A DNA stretch of 64,000 nt from Klebsiella pneumoniae. GTDB taxonomy: Bacteria; Desulfobacterota; Binatia; UBA12015. The translations under genes and the position numbers were made by a program. Below are positions 8,104-17,179 of this stretch, piece by piece; position 1 is the first letter of the stretch, and each line of letters opens with the position of its first letter. The notes under the pieces were generated by a model that ran no database searches, was not told the origin of the DNA, and worked only from the letters and a program-made list of their open reading frames with translations. The stretch lies in NCBI GenBank assembly GCA_945872365.1, contig CAMBZJ010000002.1, positions 62,001-126,000 on the forward strand, in the 5' to 3' direction.

Positions 8104-10578
8104 TCAGCCGGCGACCAGGTCGAGGATCTCGCCGACGGGTGTCGTGGAAAGGTCGAGTTCATGGGCCGGACCGCGTCCCGGGTCCGCCGCCGGAGCTTCG
8201 GAGGGTGGCGCATCGGGCGCCCCGCCGGCCCCCCCGGCGAGCGACGCGCGATAGTAGGGCTCGGAGAGGATGCTCGAAGCCCACCGGGCGGGTGCGAGTT
8301 CGACGGCGAAGGGAAGGCCCGGCCCGCGCCAGTCGAGCATCGCGAGCGAAGCGGGCGACCCGCAGGCGTTACTCAGGACGGCCGGCTCGATGGACGGCTC
8401 GTCCGCGTGCGGGTGGCGGCGCTCTTGTCCGAGGAGCGCGGCACAGTCGAGGCGTCCGCTGGTCGACTCGGCCCGCGCGAGCCATGCTGCCGAACGCAGC
8501 AATGCGGCTGCCACCGCGCGGTCACGGCTCGATGCGTCGGAGAACCAAGGCGACGACTCGGCGGAAAGGATGCGCGCCGTCGCCGCGACGGAGAGCCTGG
8601 GAAAGGAAGCCAGGGCGCCGAAGGCGGCGAGCGGAAACAACTCGGCGGGGAGGAAGTGATAGACAGCGGCGAGCGCCACCGCCGCCGAGTGGCCGTCCGA
8701 TCGAGGGGCGCCGTCCCAGGCCGTGAGCGCCTCGCGCAGCCCGGCTGCCGCCGGATCCGATTCGGTCGCGGCGAGTGCCTGCCGAAGGACCGGAAGGAGG
8801 CCGCGCACGACGGGATCCACCTCGTCGCGGTGCCATGCCCCGAGCGAATCGGCGCCGGCCGAACGCAATTCGCCGAGTCTGGCGAGACGGCTCCCCGGCG
8901 CCGTCGCCCGCGCCGTTTCGCCGCAGGCGGCGACGAAGCCGGGGTCGCCGGGGTCGCCGGGGTCGCCGGGGTCGGAACCGGGGGCCGACGCCGTCTCGGC
9001 CGCCGACGCCGCTCGCACCGCGGTCCAGGCACCCTCGCCGGTCCAACCGAACAGCGGGAGCGGATGACGGGCGTCGCGGACCGGGACGCTACCGGCGGTC
9101 CAGGAGCCGACCCGACCTCCCGCGTCGCCACCGACCAGTCGCACGGGGTGAGTGGAGCGCTCGAAGGCAGCGGCCGCCGCACCGAGTTCGTCGACGTCGC
9201 CGGCACGGGCAACCGCGAGCCAGGAGGCCACCGACGAGAAGAGCGAACCCGCGCCCCAGTGCACGGCGATTGCGGGCGATCGCGCGTCGGGCGCAAGCCC
9301 TCCCAACTGTCGCGCGAGGTGCGACACCAGCGGGCCGTTGCGCGTCTCGACGACCTCGATCGTCAGCGAGTCGCCTTCGCGCACGCGCACCGTCTCGCGG
9401 CGCACGGCAAGTTTCTCCCACCCGGAGGGCGTGCGGTGATGGCCGATCCCGTCGAGTTCCTCGAGGAGCACGTCGCAGTCGTCGACGATCGCCGCGACGC
9501 CTGCCCATGCGCAGGATCGGTTGCGACCGACCGGAAACACCGGAACCCCGAGGAGGGCGGTGCCGGCGACGTCGAGCCCCGGAGCTTCGAGTCGCGCCTC
9601 GTAGAAGGCCGACGGCAGCCACGGGCTCGCGTGGAGTGCTGCGGACACCTCGAGACCTGCGGGCCCGCAGGCCGCCCAGGCGGTCCCCTCGATGCCCGCA
9701 TCGAACCCAAGGCCGGCGACGAGTTCGGTCACCGAGGGGTCGATCGCACGCCAGGCCGCAACCCGCTCGGCGGCGAGCAGTCGGGAATCGAGCGGTGCCC
9801 GCGCGATCCAGCCGGTCCGCGTGCTTCCGCCGTGCGCGACGGCGCGCGCCAAGAGCAGCTTCTCCGGCCAGGTCCGCAGCGCGACCGACCATGCGCGCAG
9901 GATCTCGATCGCGATGGAATCCGCGATCGTCCAGGGTTCGATCGTCGACGTGGGCGGGACCTGCTGGCGTGGTGCGCCCTCGGCAAGCACTGCGTTCACC
10001 CCGGAGGTGAACGCCGCAAGGACGTCGTTCGCGGCACCCGTCAGTCGCCCGGCCGCGACCAGTGCACGGCGCGGGACGCCCGCGGTGCGGACCATCGCGT
10101 CGTGCGCGGCGACGCTGCGTCCGAGGAGCTCCGCCGCGCGGCCGTTGGCGAGACGCCTCAGCAGGTCGAGCTGCCGGATCCGGTCCTGCGCCATGCACCA
10201 TCCGAGCGCCGCCCATGCATCGCGCTCGCTCTTGGCGGCAATGTGCGGGACACCCGTCAGGCCGCGCGTCACGCGAACGGCTGCACCCAGCGCGGCGAGG
10301 GACTTGCGCGGGTAAAGCGGCTTCTCGGGCACGCGGCGACGGCGCGGCCCTTCCTCCTCTTCAAGGTCGTCGGGTCCAGAACCCTCGTCCTCGACGGGCT
10401 CGATCTGCGTCGGCTCGGCGCGCCAGGCGCTGCTGCCAAAGGGCCTTCCGCCGGTCGATGCGAGGGTGCTGCCTAGGGGGAGCCCCAGCGTCGCGCCACC
10501 CCAGCGGGTGGCGGCGGGCGAGCCGCTCGTGGCGGGGGCATCGCCCTCAACCGCGGACCGGGGGTCGCGGCGGTTCAT
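8104..10578 (-). CDS. penicillin acylase family (Ntn hydrolase, S45-like), divergent
   Basis: 824 residues. Family signatures are VTRGLTGVPHIAAKSERDAW, then GWCMAQDRIRQLDLLRR and ANGRAAELLG in the alpha subunit. Later come SAFYEARLEAPGLDVAGTAL, PVFPVGRNRSCAWAG and ETRNGPLVS. In this family an internal Gly-Ser (or Cys/Thr) is cleaved to expose an N-terminal nucleophile. Here the equivalent site reads EGTAWAACG, so Thr is the candidate. The usual NDPH motif after it is replaced by LHASPWL. The first about 95 residues are low complexity and acidic/Arg-rich with no recognisable signal peptide, although most relatives are exported, so the true start may be further in. A four-copy Asp-Pro-Gly run comes from a DNA repeat. 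Activity on beta-lactams or N-acyl-homoserine lactones is unproven. Confidence 0.75.
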   Translation of the reverse strand: MNRRDPRSAVEGDAPATSGSPAATRWGGATLGLPLGSTLASTGGRPFGSSAWRAEPTQIEPVEDEGSGPDDLEEEEGPRRRRVPEKPLYPRKSLAALGAAVRVTRGLTGVPHIAAKSERDAWAALGWCMAQDRIRQLDLLRRLANGRAAELLGRSVAAHDAMVRTAGVPRRALVAAGRLTGAANDVLAAFTSGVNAVLAEGAPRQQVPPTSTIEPWTIADSIAIEILRAWSVALRTWPEKLLLARAVAHGGSTRTGWIARAPLDSRLLAAERVAAWRAIDPSVTELVAGLGFDAGIEGTAWAACGPAGLEVSAALHASPWLPSAFYEARLEAPGLDVAGTALLGVPVFPVGRNRSCAWAGVAAIVDDCDVLLEELDGIGHHRTPSGWEKLAVRRETVRVREGDSLTIEVVETRNGPLVSHLARQLGGLAPDARSPAIAVHWGAGSLFSSVASWLAVARAGDVDELGAAAAAFERSTHPVRLVGGDAGGRVGSWTAGSVPVRDARHPLPLFGWTGEGAWTAVRAASAAETASAPGSDPGDPGDPGDPGFVAACGETARATAPGSRLARLGELRSAGADSLGAWHRDEVDPVVRGLLPVLRQALAATESDPAAAGLREALTAWDGAPRSDGHSAAVALAAVYHFLPAELFPLAAFGALASFPRLSVAATARILSAESSPWFSDASSRDRAVAAALLRSAAWLARAESTSGRLDCAALLGQERRHPHADEPSIEPAVLSNACGSPASLAMLDWRGPGLPFAVELAPARWASSILSEPYYRASLAGGAGGAPDAPPSEAPAADPGRGPAHELDLSTTPVGEILDLVAG
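8939..8974. repeat. four perfect 9-bp tandem repeats inside the acylase homologue
   Basis: The unit ccggggtcg occurs four times without mismatch. On the coding strand it gives repeated Asp-Pro-Gly. Unit length is a multiple of three, so copy-number change would keep the frame and vary a linker in the protein. Confidence 0.9.
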
Positions 10579-10618
10579 GCGGGCGCCGCCCCGGGCCGCC
10601 GGGCTGTGACGACCCGGC

Positions 10619-11086
10619 TCAACGCTTGGTCCGACTCTCGCCGGTCGGAACGATCAGGACCGGGCACTGCGCGTGGCGGGCCACGCGCTCCGCCACGCTT
10701 CCCATGACCAGATGCGCGAGGCCCGAGCGCCCGTGGGTCCCGATGACGATCAGGTTCGACCGCCCCTTGCCGCCGGTCTCGCAGATGACGTCGGCCGGGC
10801 GGCCGAGTTCGACGGTCGCCTTGGCCCCGGCGAGGCCCGAGAGCCGCTTGGCGCGCAGGGTCTCCATCTCCGCCTTGGCCTGGCGCAGGTGCTCCTCCAC
10901 GATCGACTGGGTCGCGACCGGGGCCCCGCCGAACACGTCGATCCCCGAGAATTCGAGGGGCTCGACGACGTAGAGCACATGGATGCGCGCGCCCACGTCG
11001 CCAGCGAGGTCGATCGCGTAATCGAGCGCGAGGCGGGAAAGCTTCGAGAAATCAATCGCGACGACGATGCGCTTGATCGCTGACAT
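10619..11086 (-). CDS. universal stress protein (UspA family), ATP-binding type
   Basis: 155 residues from ATG 11086, which has GGGGGT about 10 nt upstream and gives the usual start MSAIKRIVVAIDFSKLS. The C-terminal half carries GTHGRSGLAHLVMGS, the G-2x-G-9x-G-S nucleotide-binding motif of ATP-binding Usp proteins. The ending CPVLIVP is typical. Single Usp domain, cytoplasmic, usually dimeric and linked to stress survival. It lies just upstream of the acylase homologue on the same strand, with 40 bp between. Confidence 0.93.
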   Translation of the reverse strand: MSAIKRIVVAIDFSKLSRLALDYAIDLAGDVGARIHVLYVVEPLEFSGIDVFGGAPVATQSIVEEHLRQAKAEMETLRAKRLSGLAGAKATVELGRPADVICETGGKGRSNLIVIGTHGRSGLAHLVMGSVAERVARHAQCPVLIVPTGESRTKR

Positions 11087-11209
11087 GTTCTGCGAACCCC
11101 CGGACCGCGGACGTCGCGGCCCCATCCCGAGCCGGAATCTTAGGCCAAGAGCGCGTCTGCTTCCACCGGCGAGGTCGACAAGCTAGTCTACATCGTAGCG
11201 AGGTGGCCT

Positions 11210-12775
11210 TTGGCAGACCGAGTCGACGACGCGCCCCGGCCGATGCAGGCCCCTTCGCAGGACGCCGACGGGACCGACCTTCTCCTGCGCGTGCTGCCCG
11301 AAGGTCTGCGCCAGGCGCTGGGAGGGCGCGCCGATCTCCCCTCGCTGCTCGAAGTGGTTCTCGACCTGGCGCGGGTCGCCGAGGCCCGCCTCGCCCATGG
11401 CACCGTTCGACTCGGCGAAACCGCGGTGACCCGCGAGGATCTCTCCCACGTCACGGCCTCGCTCGGTGCGTTCACGAGCGACAACCGTGCCGGCATCGAG
11501 CGGACTCTCCACCGCGTCTCGGCGATCCGCAACCGGGCGGGCGACGTGATCGGACTCACCTGCCGCGTCGGGCGCGCCGTGCGTGGTACCGCGGAAATCC
11601 TGCGCGACGTGATCGAGTCGGGCCATAGCGTGCTCCTGCTCGGGCCTCCCGGGATCGGCAAGACGACCTTGCTCCGCGAAGCGGCCAGAGTGCTGTCCGA
11701 CGAGGTCGGGCGGCGGGTCGTCGTCGTGGACACCTCCAACGAGATCGGCGGCGACGGCGACATCCCGCACGCCGGGATCGGGCGCTCCCGTCGCATGCAG
11801 GTCGCGAGCCCGGAGCGCCAGCACGCCGTCATGATCGAGGCGGTGGAGAACCACATGCCCGAGGTCGTGGTCATCGACGAGATCGGGACCGAGGCGGAGG
11901 CCGCGGCAGCTCGCACGATCGCGGAGCGCGGCGTGCAGTTGGTCGCGACCGCGCACGGACGCTCGCTCGAAAACCTGCTCTCCAACCCGACGCTCGCCGA
12001 CCTCCTCGGCGGCGTCCACGCGGTCACGCTCGGCGACGAGGAGGCGCGGCGACGCCAGAGTCAGAAGACGGTGCTCGAACGCAAGCAGGCGCCGACCTTC
12101 GACGTGCTCGTCGAGATCGAGAGCCGCGACCGTTTCGTCGTCCACCACGACGTCGCCGCGGCCGTGGACGCATTCCTGCGCGGACTGCCGCCACGGCCGG
12201 AGATCCGCGAGCGCGACGCCTCGGGGGACGTCCTCGTCACGGCGCCCGCACCGCCGATTGCCGCCGCGGCAGCCCCGATTCCCCGCCGGGCCGCCGCGAC
12301 CCTGCGAATCTTCCCGTACGCGATCGGCGAGGAGCGGCTCGAACGGGCGATCCGCGCCACCGGGGCACGTGCCACCGTCGCCCACTCCTCGCGCGACGCC
12401 AACGCGATCCTGACGCTGCGTGCCTACGCGCGTCGCCAACCGCCGAAGCTGCGCGATGCACTGGCGCGCGAGATCCCGGTGCACATGCTGCGCAGCGGTA
12501 GCAGCTCGGAGATCGAGCAGTTCCTGCGCGAGCATGCCGGGCACCTCGAGGACGGCGTCGACACCGGGGGGGTGCCCGGTTTCGGACTCGAGGAGGATCT
12601 CGACGCGGCGGTGCGCGCCGTTCTCGAGAGCGGCCGTGCGGTCGAGTTGCGGCCTCAACCGGCATCCCGGCGACGCCTGCAGCATGCCGCCGCCGAACGC
12701 CACGGCCTCGCGTCGATCAGCCGCGGGCGCGAGCCCCACCGCCGCGTCGTCCTGCTGCCGGCCGACGAGCGCTGA
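11210..12775 (+). CDS. AAA ATPase with C-terminal R3H domain (Ycf45/SpoIIIAA-like)
   Basis: 521 residues from TTG 11210, supported by GAGGTGG just upstream; ATG 11243 is the alternative. The SpoIIIAA-like ATPase core has Walker A GPPGIGKTT (K151), a DTSNEIGGDGD motif, and Walker B VVVIDEIG near residue 225, followed by ATAHGRSLENLL. A Pro/Ala-rich linker leads to a domain of about 180 residues. The extreme C-terminus RLQHAAAERHGL with SISRGREPHRR fits an R3H single-strand nucleic-acid-binding domain (Arg and His three residues apart). Close relatives are found in cyanobacteria and plastids (Ycf45) and in many bacteria, with no settled function. Probably a nucleic-acid-associated ATPase. Confidence 0.85.
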   Translation: MADRVDDAPRPMQAPSQDADGTDLLLRVLPEGLRQALGGRADLPSLLEVVLDLARVAEARLAHGTVRLGETAVTREDLSHVTASLGAFTSDNRAGIERTLHRVSAIRNRAGDVIGLTCRVGRAVRGTAEILRDVIESGHSVLLLGPPGIGKTTLLREAARVLSDEVGRRVVVVDTSNEIGGDGDIPHAGIGRSRRMQVASPERQHAVMIEAVENHMPEVVVIDEIGTEAEAAAARTIAERGVQLVATAHGRSLENLLSNPTLADLLGGVHAVTLGDEEARRRQSQKTVLERKQAPTFDVLVEIESRDRFVVHHDVAAAVDAFLRGLPPRPEIRERDASGDVLVTAPAPPIAAAAAPIPRRAAATLRIFPYAIGEERLERAIRATGARATVAHSSRDANAILTLRAYARRQPPKLRDALAREIPVHMLRSGSSSEIEQFLREHAGHLEDGVDTGGVPGFGLEEDLDAAVRAVLESGRAVELRPQPASRRRLQHAAAERHGLASISRGREPHRRVVLLPADER

Positions 12776-12866
12776 TCCCCGGGGCACCACCACGCGCATC
12801 CGAGGTCGCGCCGACCCTCGCGCCAACCCTCGCGCCGGGTCGACGGCTGGGCTACGAGGGAAACGG

Positions 12867-13901
12867 GTGGGCAACGAGCGCGGGAACGACCGTCGACCTC
12901 GGCCGCTCGAGGACGTCGCCGGACGCATCCTCGGCACGGCCCTCGACGTGGGCTGGACCCTGTGGAATGCAGGGCTAGAGGCCGCCGACTTCGCGGTGCG
13001 GGCGGTGCGGGCGACGCGGGACGTCATCCTCGACGCAGCACTGCCCGCGGCGGGTTCGCGACCGCAGGCCCCGAACGACGGCACACCGGCAACCGGCAGG
13101 CCTGCCTCGCAACCGACGAACCCACGTTCGCCGATCACCGCGGCCGAGGGTGACCGGGCCGTCGCCGTCGCGCCCGCCTCCGGCCTCGACGGCGAGGGTG
13201 CCCCCGGCGAAGAGGTCGAGACGGGTGCGCCCGCTGCGAGCGGGGGGACACACGCGGCGGGCGTTCACCGCGGAGCGCTTCCGGTGACCGGCGCCAATAC
13301 CGGAGACACCGTGGCAGCGCCGAGTGGTGTCGACCATGATCCGTTTGCTCCGCCGCTGCCGGAGGATCGGGGCCCGGAGCGCATGGTCGCCCTCGAACGG
13401 GATCCCGACACCATCTTCGCCTGGTGGGAGACGAAGGCGCCACGAGCCGTCGAGCGGATCAACGGGAGACTCGCGCCTGTGAGCGGCGCGCCCGGGCTCG
13501 GACGTACCGGCCCGGTCCTGCGCGTTGCGGTCGAGGACGCGCCGGTCCTGGAGATGCGGCTTTCGGAGTTCGCGACGAGCGCCTACATCGAGCGACCAGC
13601 GGACGGCCGAGCGCTCGAGATCACGCTCGGTCTGGCCGATGACGGATGCTTCGTGCCCGTCCTCGGCCCGGTCGCGGTACCGGCGCGAGCCGATGCGACG
13701 ACCCCGAAGGGCGCGACGCGTTGGCGACGGGTGGGCGACGCAAGGGCCACCGGCTCGGAACCCGCGCCCTTTCCGATCCCGTCGCGCGAGCAAGCCCTCA
13801 CCCTGCTCGGACTCGCCACCGGTCGCCCGGCCACCGGCTCCGGCGACTGGCCGGGCCAAGGCCCGGAACGCCGGGGCCCGACGGGGCTCCCCGGTTCCTG
13901 A
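12867..13901 (+). CDS. DUF4912 domain protein
   Basis: 344 residues from GTG 12867, with GAGGG 8 nt upstream. The first about 170 residues are a low-complexity linker that starts with a short helix (VAGRILGTALDVGWTLWNAG). The DUF4912 core begins at MVALERDPDTIFAWWE, the hallmark aromatic segment, and continues with VLRVAVEDAPVLEMRLSE. DUF4912 genes commonly stand before GH57 alpha-glucan branching enzymes, exactly as here (25 bp gap), so a role in glycogen-type polysaccharide handling is likely. Mechanism unknown. Confidence 0.8.
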   Translation: MGNERGNDRRPRPLEDVAGRILGTALDVGWTLWNAGLEAADFAVRAVRATRDVILDAALPAAGSRPQAPNDGTPATGRPASQPTNPRSPITAAEGDRAVAVAPASGLDGEGAPGEEVETGAPAASGGTHAAGVHRGALPVTGANTGDTVAAPSGVDHDPFAPPLPEDRGPERMVALERDPDTIFAWWETKAPRAVERINGRLAPVSGAPGLGRTGPVLRVAVEDAPVLEMRLSEFATSAYIERPADGRALEITLGLADDGCFVPVLGPVAVPARADATTPKGATRWRRVGDARATGSEPAPFPIPSREQALTLLGLATGRPATGSGDWPGQGPERRGPTGLPGS

Positions 13902-13926
13902 GCCGTCGCGGACGCAGGTCGCCGTG

Positions 13927-15537
13927 ATGGAACACGACGCCCCGACCCTCGCGCTCGTCCTGCACGCGCACCTGCCCTTCGTGCGCCACCCGGAGCACGA
14001 TGACTTCCTCGAGGAGCGCTGGCTCTTCGAGGCAATCGCCGAAACCTACGTCCCGCTGCTGCGCGTTCTCGACGGCCTGGTCGTCGATCGCCTGCCCCAC
14101 CGCCTCACCCTCTCGATCAGTCCGACGCTCCTCGACATGTTGTCCGACCGACTGCTGCAGGCGCGCTGTGTTCGCTACCTCGACCTCCGTTGCGCCTTCG
14201 CGGAAAAACAACTGCGGCGCAACGAGCGAGACGACCGCATGCAGCGTGTCGCCCTGCTCTACCGCGACCTGCTGGCGCGCACGCGCACGTTCTTCGTCGA
14301 GGCCCTGGGCTGCGAACTCGTCCCGGCCTTCCGGCGACACCAGGAGTCGGGTGGTCTCGAGATCATCGCCTGCGCTGCGACCCACGGGTTCCTGCCCGCA
14401 CTGCGCTCGCAGCCCGCCGCGGTCGAGGCGCAGATCGCGATCGGAATCGACGAGTACCGGCGCTTCTTCGGCCGTGACCCGCTCGGCTTCTGGCTGCCGG
14501 AATGCGGCTATGTACCGGGCTTCGAGGAGATCCTCGCACGCCACGGCATTCGCTGGTTCCTGGTCGAGTCGCACGGGCTCCTCGAAGCGACGCCGCGACC
14601 GCTCTACGCCACCTTCGCACCGGTCATCACGCCCGCAGGCGTGGCCGCCTTCGGCCGCGACGCCGAGTCGTCGCGCCAGGTGTGGAGCGCCGTCGAAGGC
14701 TACCCCGGCGACCCCTTCTATCGCGACTTCCACCGCGACCTGGGTTTCGATCTCTCGCTCGAGGATCTCGACCCGCTCCTGCCGGCACCCGGGGTCCGGG
14801 TCGCGACCGGTTTCAAGTACCACCGCGTGACCGGCCCCGGCAGCGAGAAGGACGTCTACGATCCCGAGCGCGCAGCCGAACGGGTCGAAGCGCATGCCGC
14901 GCACTTCGTCACCGAGCGAACGCGCCAGTTCGCGGCGGCCGCCGCGGCAATGCGGCGGCCGCCGATCGTCGTCGCGCCCTACGACGCGGAACTCTTCGGG
15001 CACTGGTGGTTCGAGGGCCCGGCATGGCTCGACCGCGTGATGCGCCTGGTCGCGCAGGGCGATCGGGGGTTCTCCGTCGGCACGCCGGGCGATCACCTCG
15101 CCCGCCACCCGGTCGCCCAGGAGGCGACCCCGGCTGCCTCGACCTGGGGCGAAGGGGGGCACGCAGCGGTCTGGCTGTCACCGGCCAACGACTGGGCCTA
15201 CCGCCACCTCGACGCTGCGGCGGAGCGCATGGTCGGTCTGGCGAGCGCACACCGTGCGGCGTCCGGCGACGAGCGAGAAGCCCTCGAACAGGCCGCGCGC
15301 GAATTGCTGCTCGCACAGGCGAGCGACTGGGCCTTTCTCCTCTCGCGGGGGACCGCCCCCGACTACGCAAGGCAACGAATCCGTACCCATCTCGGACGCT
15401 TCGCGAAAATCTGCGACGGAATGCAGGGCGGAGGACTCGACCGCCAATGGCTGGCCGAGATCGAGCGGCGTGACGACGTCTTCCCTGGAATCGACGTCAC
15501 AGCCTTCGTGCGAAGGCCCGAAGGCCGCCGGGACTGA
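13927..15537 (+). CDS. GH57/DUF1957 family 1,4-alpha-glucan branching enzyme-like protein
   Basis: 536 residues from ATG 13927. The N-terminus LALVLHAHLPFVRHPEH contains the conserved HxH of GH57. The predicted nucleophile is E192 in FWLPECGY and the acid/base is D353 in APYDAELFGHWW. Both contexts match GH57 branching enzymes of the Thermus/Thermococcus type. The C-terminal helical domain (WAYRHLDAAAERM onward) is also typical. It should make alpha-1,6 branches in glycogen or another alpha-glucan in the cytoplasm. It stands directly behind the DUF4912 gene and likely shares its transcript. No glycogen synthase is in the window. Confidence 0.88.
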   Translation: MEHDAPTLALVLHAHLPFVRHPEHDDFLEERWLFEAIAETYVPLLRVLDGLVVDRLPHRLTLSISPTLLDMLSDRLLQARCVRYLDLRCAFAEKQLRRNERDDRMQRVALLYRDLLARTRTFFVEALGCELVPAFRRHQESGGLEIIACAATHGFLPALRSQPAAVEAQIAIGIDEYRRFFGRDPLGFWLPECGYVPGFEEILARHGIRWFLVESHGLLEATPRPLYATFAPVITPAGVAAFGRDAESSRQVWSAVEGYPGDPFYRDFHRDLGFDLSLEDLDPLLPAPGVRVATGFKYHRVTGPGSEKDVYDPERAAERVEAHAAHFVTERTRQFAAAAAAMRRPPIVVAPYDAELFGHWWFEGPAWLDRVMRLVAQGDRGFSVGTPGDHLARHPVAQEATPAASTWGEGGHAAVWLSPANDWAYRHLDAAAERMVGLASAHRAASGDEREALEQAARELLLAQASDWAFLLSRGTAPDYARQRIRTHLGRFAKICDGMQGGGLDRQWLAEIERRDDVFPGIDVTAFVRRPEGRRD

Positions 15538-15625
15538 TCACCGCCACGAGCTGGGGTACACGGATCGCCGCTAGGCGAGGCCCCGAAACGGGCGACCGGG
15601 TGCGTTCACCTGCCGCCAAACAAGA

Positions 15626-15656
15626 GGGGGGTGGAAGACCTCGTCTTCCACCCCCC
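15626..15656 (-). terminator. strong hairpin downstream of the sigma factor gene
   Basis: A perfect 14-bp stem (GGGGGGTGGAAGAC paired with GTCTTCCACCCCCC) with a CTC loop. On the minus strand it is followed by a T-rich stretch (TCTTGTTTGG), so it fits a terminator for the sigma gene. It may also end the GH57 transcript. Confidence 0.8.
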
Positions 15657-15688
15657 TGCACGGGAACGATCGTGGCTCGCGACGCTCG

Positions 15689-16936
15689 TCAGGCTTCCAG
15701 AAAGGACTCCAGCCCGGCCGATCCACAGAGGTCGCGCAGGCGCGAGAGTGCCTTCGCCTCGAGTTGGCGGATTCGCTCGCGGCTCACGCCATAGCGCACG
15801 CCGATCTCCTCGAGGGTCTCGACCTGGTCGTCGTCGAGGCCGAAGCGCAGGCGGATAATCGCCTGCTCGCGATCCGGGAGTTCCGTCAGCACGGTCTCAA
15901 GGTGGCGCGAGAGGTCTCCCGCGAGGCTACGCGCCTCGGGCCGATCGCCTTGCTCGTCGGGGATGACCTCGGCCAGCGTGCGGTCGTCGTCGTGGCCCAG
16001 TTCCATGTCGAGCGAGAGCACGTGGGCCGGCTCGGCCATCATGTCGAGCTGACTCTGGTCGATGCCACCCGCCTGCACGATTTCGTCCTTCGACGGCGCC
16101 CGGTGCAGCTTGCTCTCGAGCGCCTGCGAGAGGCGTCCGACCTTGCGGCGCAACTCATGCCAGTGGACCGGCGTACGAACCACCGAGCGGTCGTTGTCGA
16201 TCGATCGGGCGATGTACTGCCAGATCCACCACACCGCGTAGGTCGAGAACTTGATGTCCTTGGCCGGGTCGAACTTCTCGACCGCACGCAGCAGGCCGAG
16301 CGTCCCCTCCTGGATGAGATCGGGGAGCGGCAACCCGCGACGGGCATGCTTGCGGGCGATCGCGGCGACCAGGCGCAGATTGGCGCGAAGCATCTGGTCG
16401 CGGGCGTCGCGGTACTTGTTCAGCCGGGAATTCAGGTCCTTGGCGAAGGTGGCCACCGTAGCCCGCGAGAGCTTGGCTTCGCGCAGCTTCGAAGGGCTCC
16501 GGGCGAGCCGGCGGGCGCGTTCCGCGACGAGCAGGATCTCACGCTCGCGGAACTCCTCGGCCGGGTGGATCACGCCGCGTCCGCGCTCGAAGAGCGTCGC
16601 CGTAACTATGGGAGCATTGGCTTTCATGGCGAGGAGCTTGCGGACCTTCTCGCGCGCGTCGCTGATCTCGCGGGTCAGCTTGCGCTCCTCCTCGCGGTCG
16701 AGCAGGGGCGTGCGCGCGAGATCGGCGTAAAACCGACCGAGCACGTCGAGGTCGCCGATGAGCGGCTCGACGGCGGTGCTCGCCACGGCCCCGGTCTCGA
16801 ACTCGCCCAGGTCCTGCGCTGACGGAGTCGTTCCCGCAGCTGCTTCCTCGGTCGGCGCCTCGGTCCAGTCCCCGGTCTCGGCATCGGCCGGAAAGGCTGC
16901 GGGCGTCTGCGCCTCTTCTCTGTCTTCCACGTCCAT
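15689..16936 (-). CDS. RNA polymerase sigma factor, sigma-70 group 2 (RpoD/RpoS-like)
   Basis: 415 residues from ATG 16936, supported by AAGGTGG 7 nt upstream; the frame is open further but less convincing. An acidic N-terminal stretch (residues 1-60) precedes region 1.2 (LGRFYADLARTPLLDREEE). Region 2 is complete: MLRANLRLVAAIARKHARRG, LPDLIQEGTLGLLRAVEKFD, FSTYAVWWIWQYIARSID. Region 4 ends with the helix-turn-helix TLEEIGVRYGVSRERIRQLE. Region 1.1 of a housekeeping RpoD is absent and about 80 residues are inserted between regions 1.2 and 2. This points to an alternative, possibly stress or stationary-phase, sigma factor. A 665-bp upstream region suggests elaborate regulation. Confidence 0.92.
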   Translation of the reverse strand: MDVEDREEAQTPAAFPADAETGDWTEAPTEEAAAGTTPSAQDLGEFETGAVASTAVEPLIGDLDVLGRFYADLARTPLLDREEERKLTREISDAREKVRKLLAMKANAPIVTATLFERGRGVIHPAEEFREREILLVAERARRLARSPSKLREAKLSRATVATFAKDLNSRLNKYRDARDQMLRANLRLVAAIARKHARRGLPLPDLIQEGTLGLLRAVEKFDPAKDIKFSTYAVWWIWQYIARSIDNDRSVVRTPVHWHELRRKVGRLSQALESKLHRAPSKDEIVQAGGIDQSQLDMMAEPAHVLSLDMELGHDDDRTLAEVIPDEQGDRPEARSLAGDLSRHLETVLTELPDREQAIIRLRFGLDDDQVETLEEIGVRYGVSRERIRQLEAKALSRLRDLCGSAGLESFLEA

Positions 16937-17164
16937 TGACCCACCTTCGCTCGCCTCGGCGCGTGCCGGATCCGGCTCCACCGGGCCTCAAAGCCCGAAG
17001 CGATCGAGCCGAGCTCCGAGACCGCAGCGGGAAAAGTCCACAACGTCCACTCCGGGACCGCCGCGCCGTCCTTCGTAAACCCGGACGACTGCGTCGAACC
17101 CCCGATTCACCATCGACCGCCCCACCACCCGGCCTTAACCGGGGAGTTTGAAGGTAGCACGATT

Positions 17165-17179
17165 TGACTCGGCGAGTCA
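17165..17179. promoter_or_regulatory. 15-bp palindrome upstream of the sigma gene, possible operator
   Basis: TGACTCGGCGAGTCA has seven-base arms around one central base. It sits in the AT-rich patch about 230 bp upstream of the sigma start. A weak minus-strand promoter can be drawn with TACCTT as -10 and the palindrome over the -35, so a regulator could block or activate there. Inference only. Confidence 0.35.

Noticed and set aside
8939-8974. Repeat considered as a CRISPR or direct-repeat array
   Set aside because: Only 9-bp tandem units with no spacers, inside a coding gene.
8161-10476. 771-residue plus-strand ORF over the acylase homologue
   Set aside because: Mirror of a recognised gene, with Arg/Gly-rich low-complexity protein.
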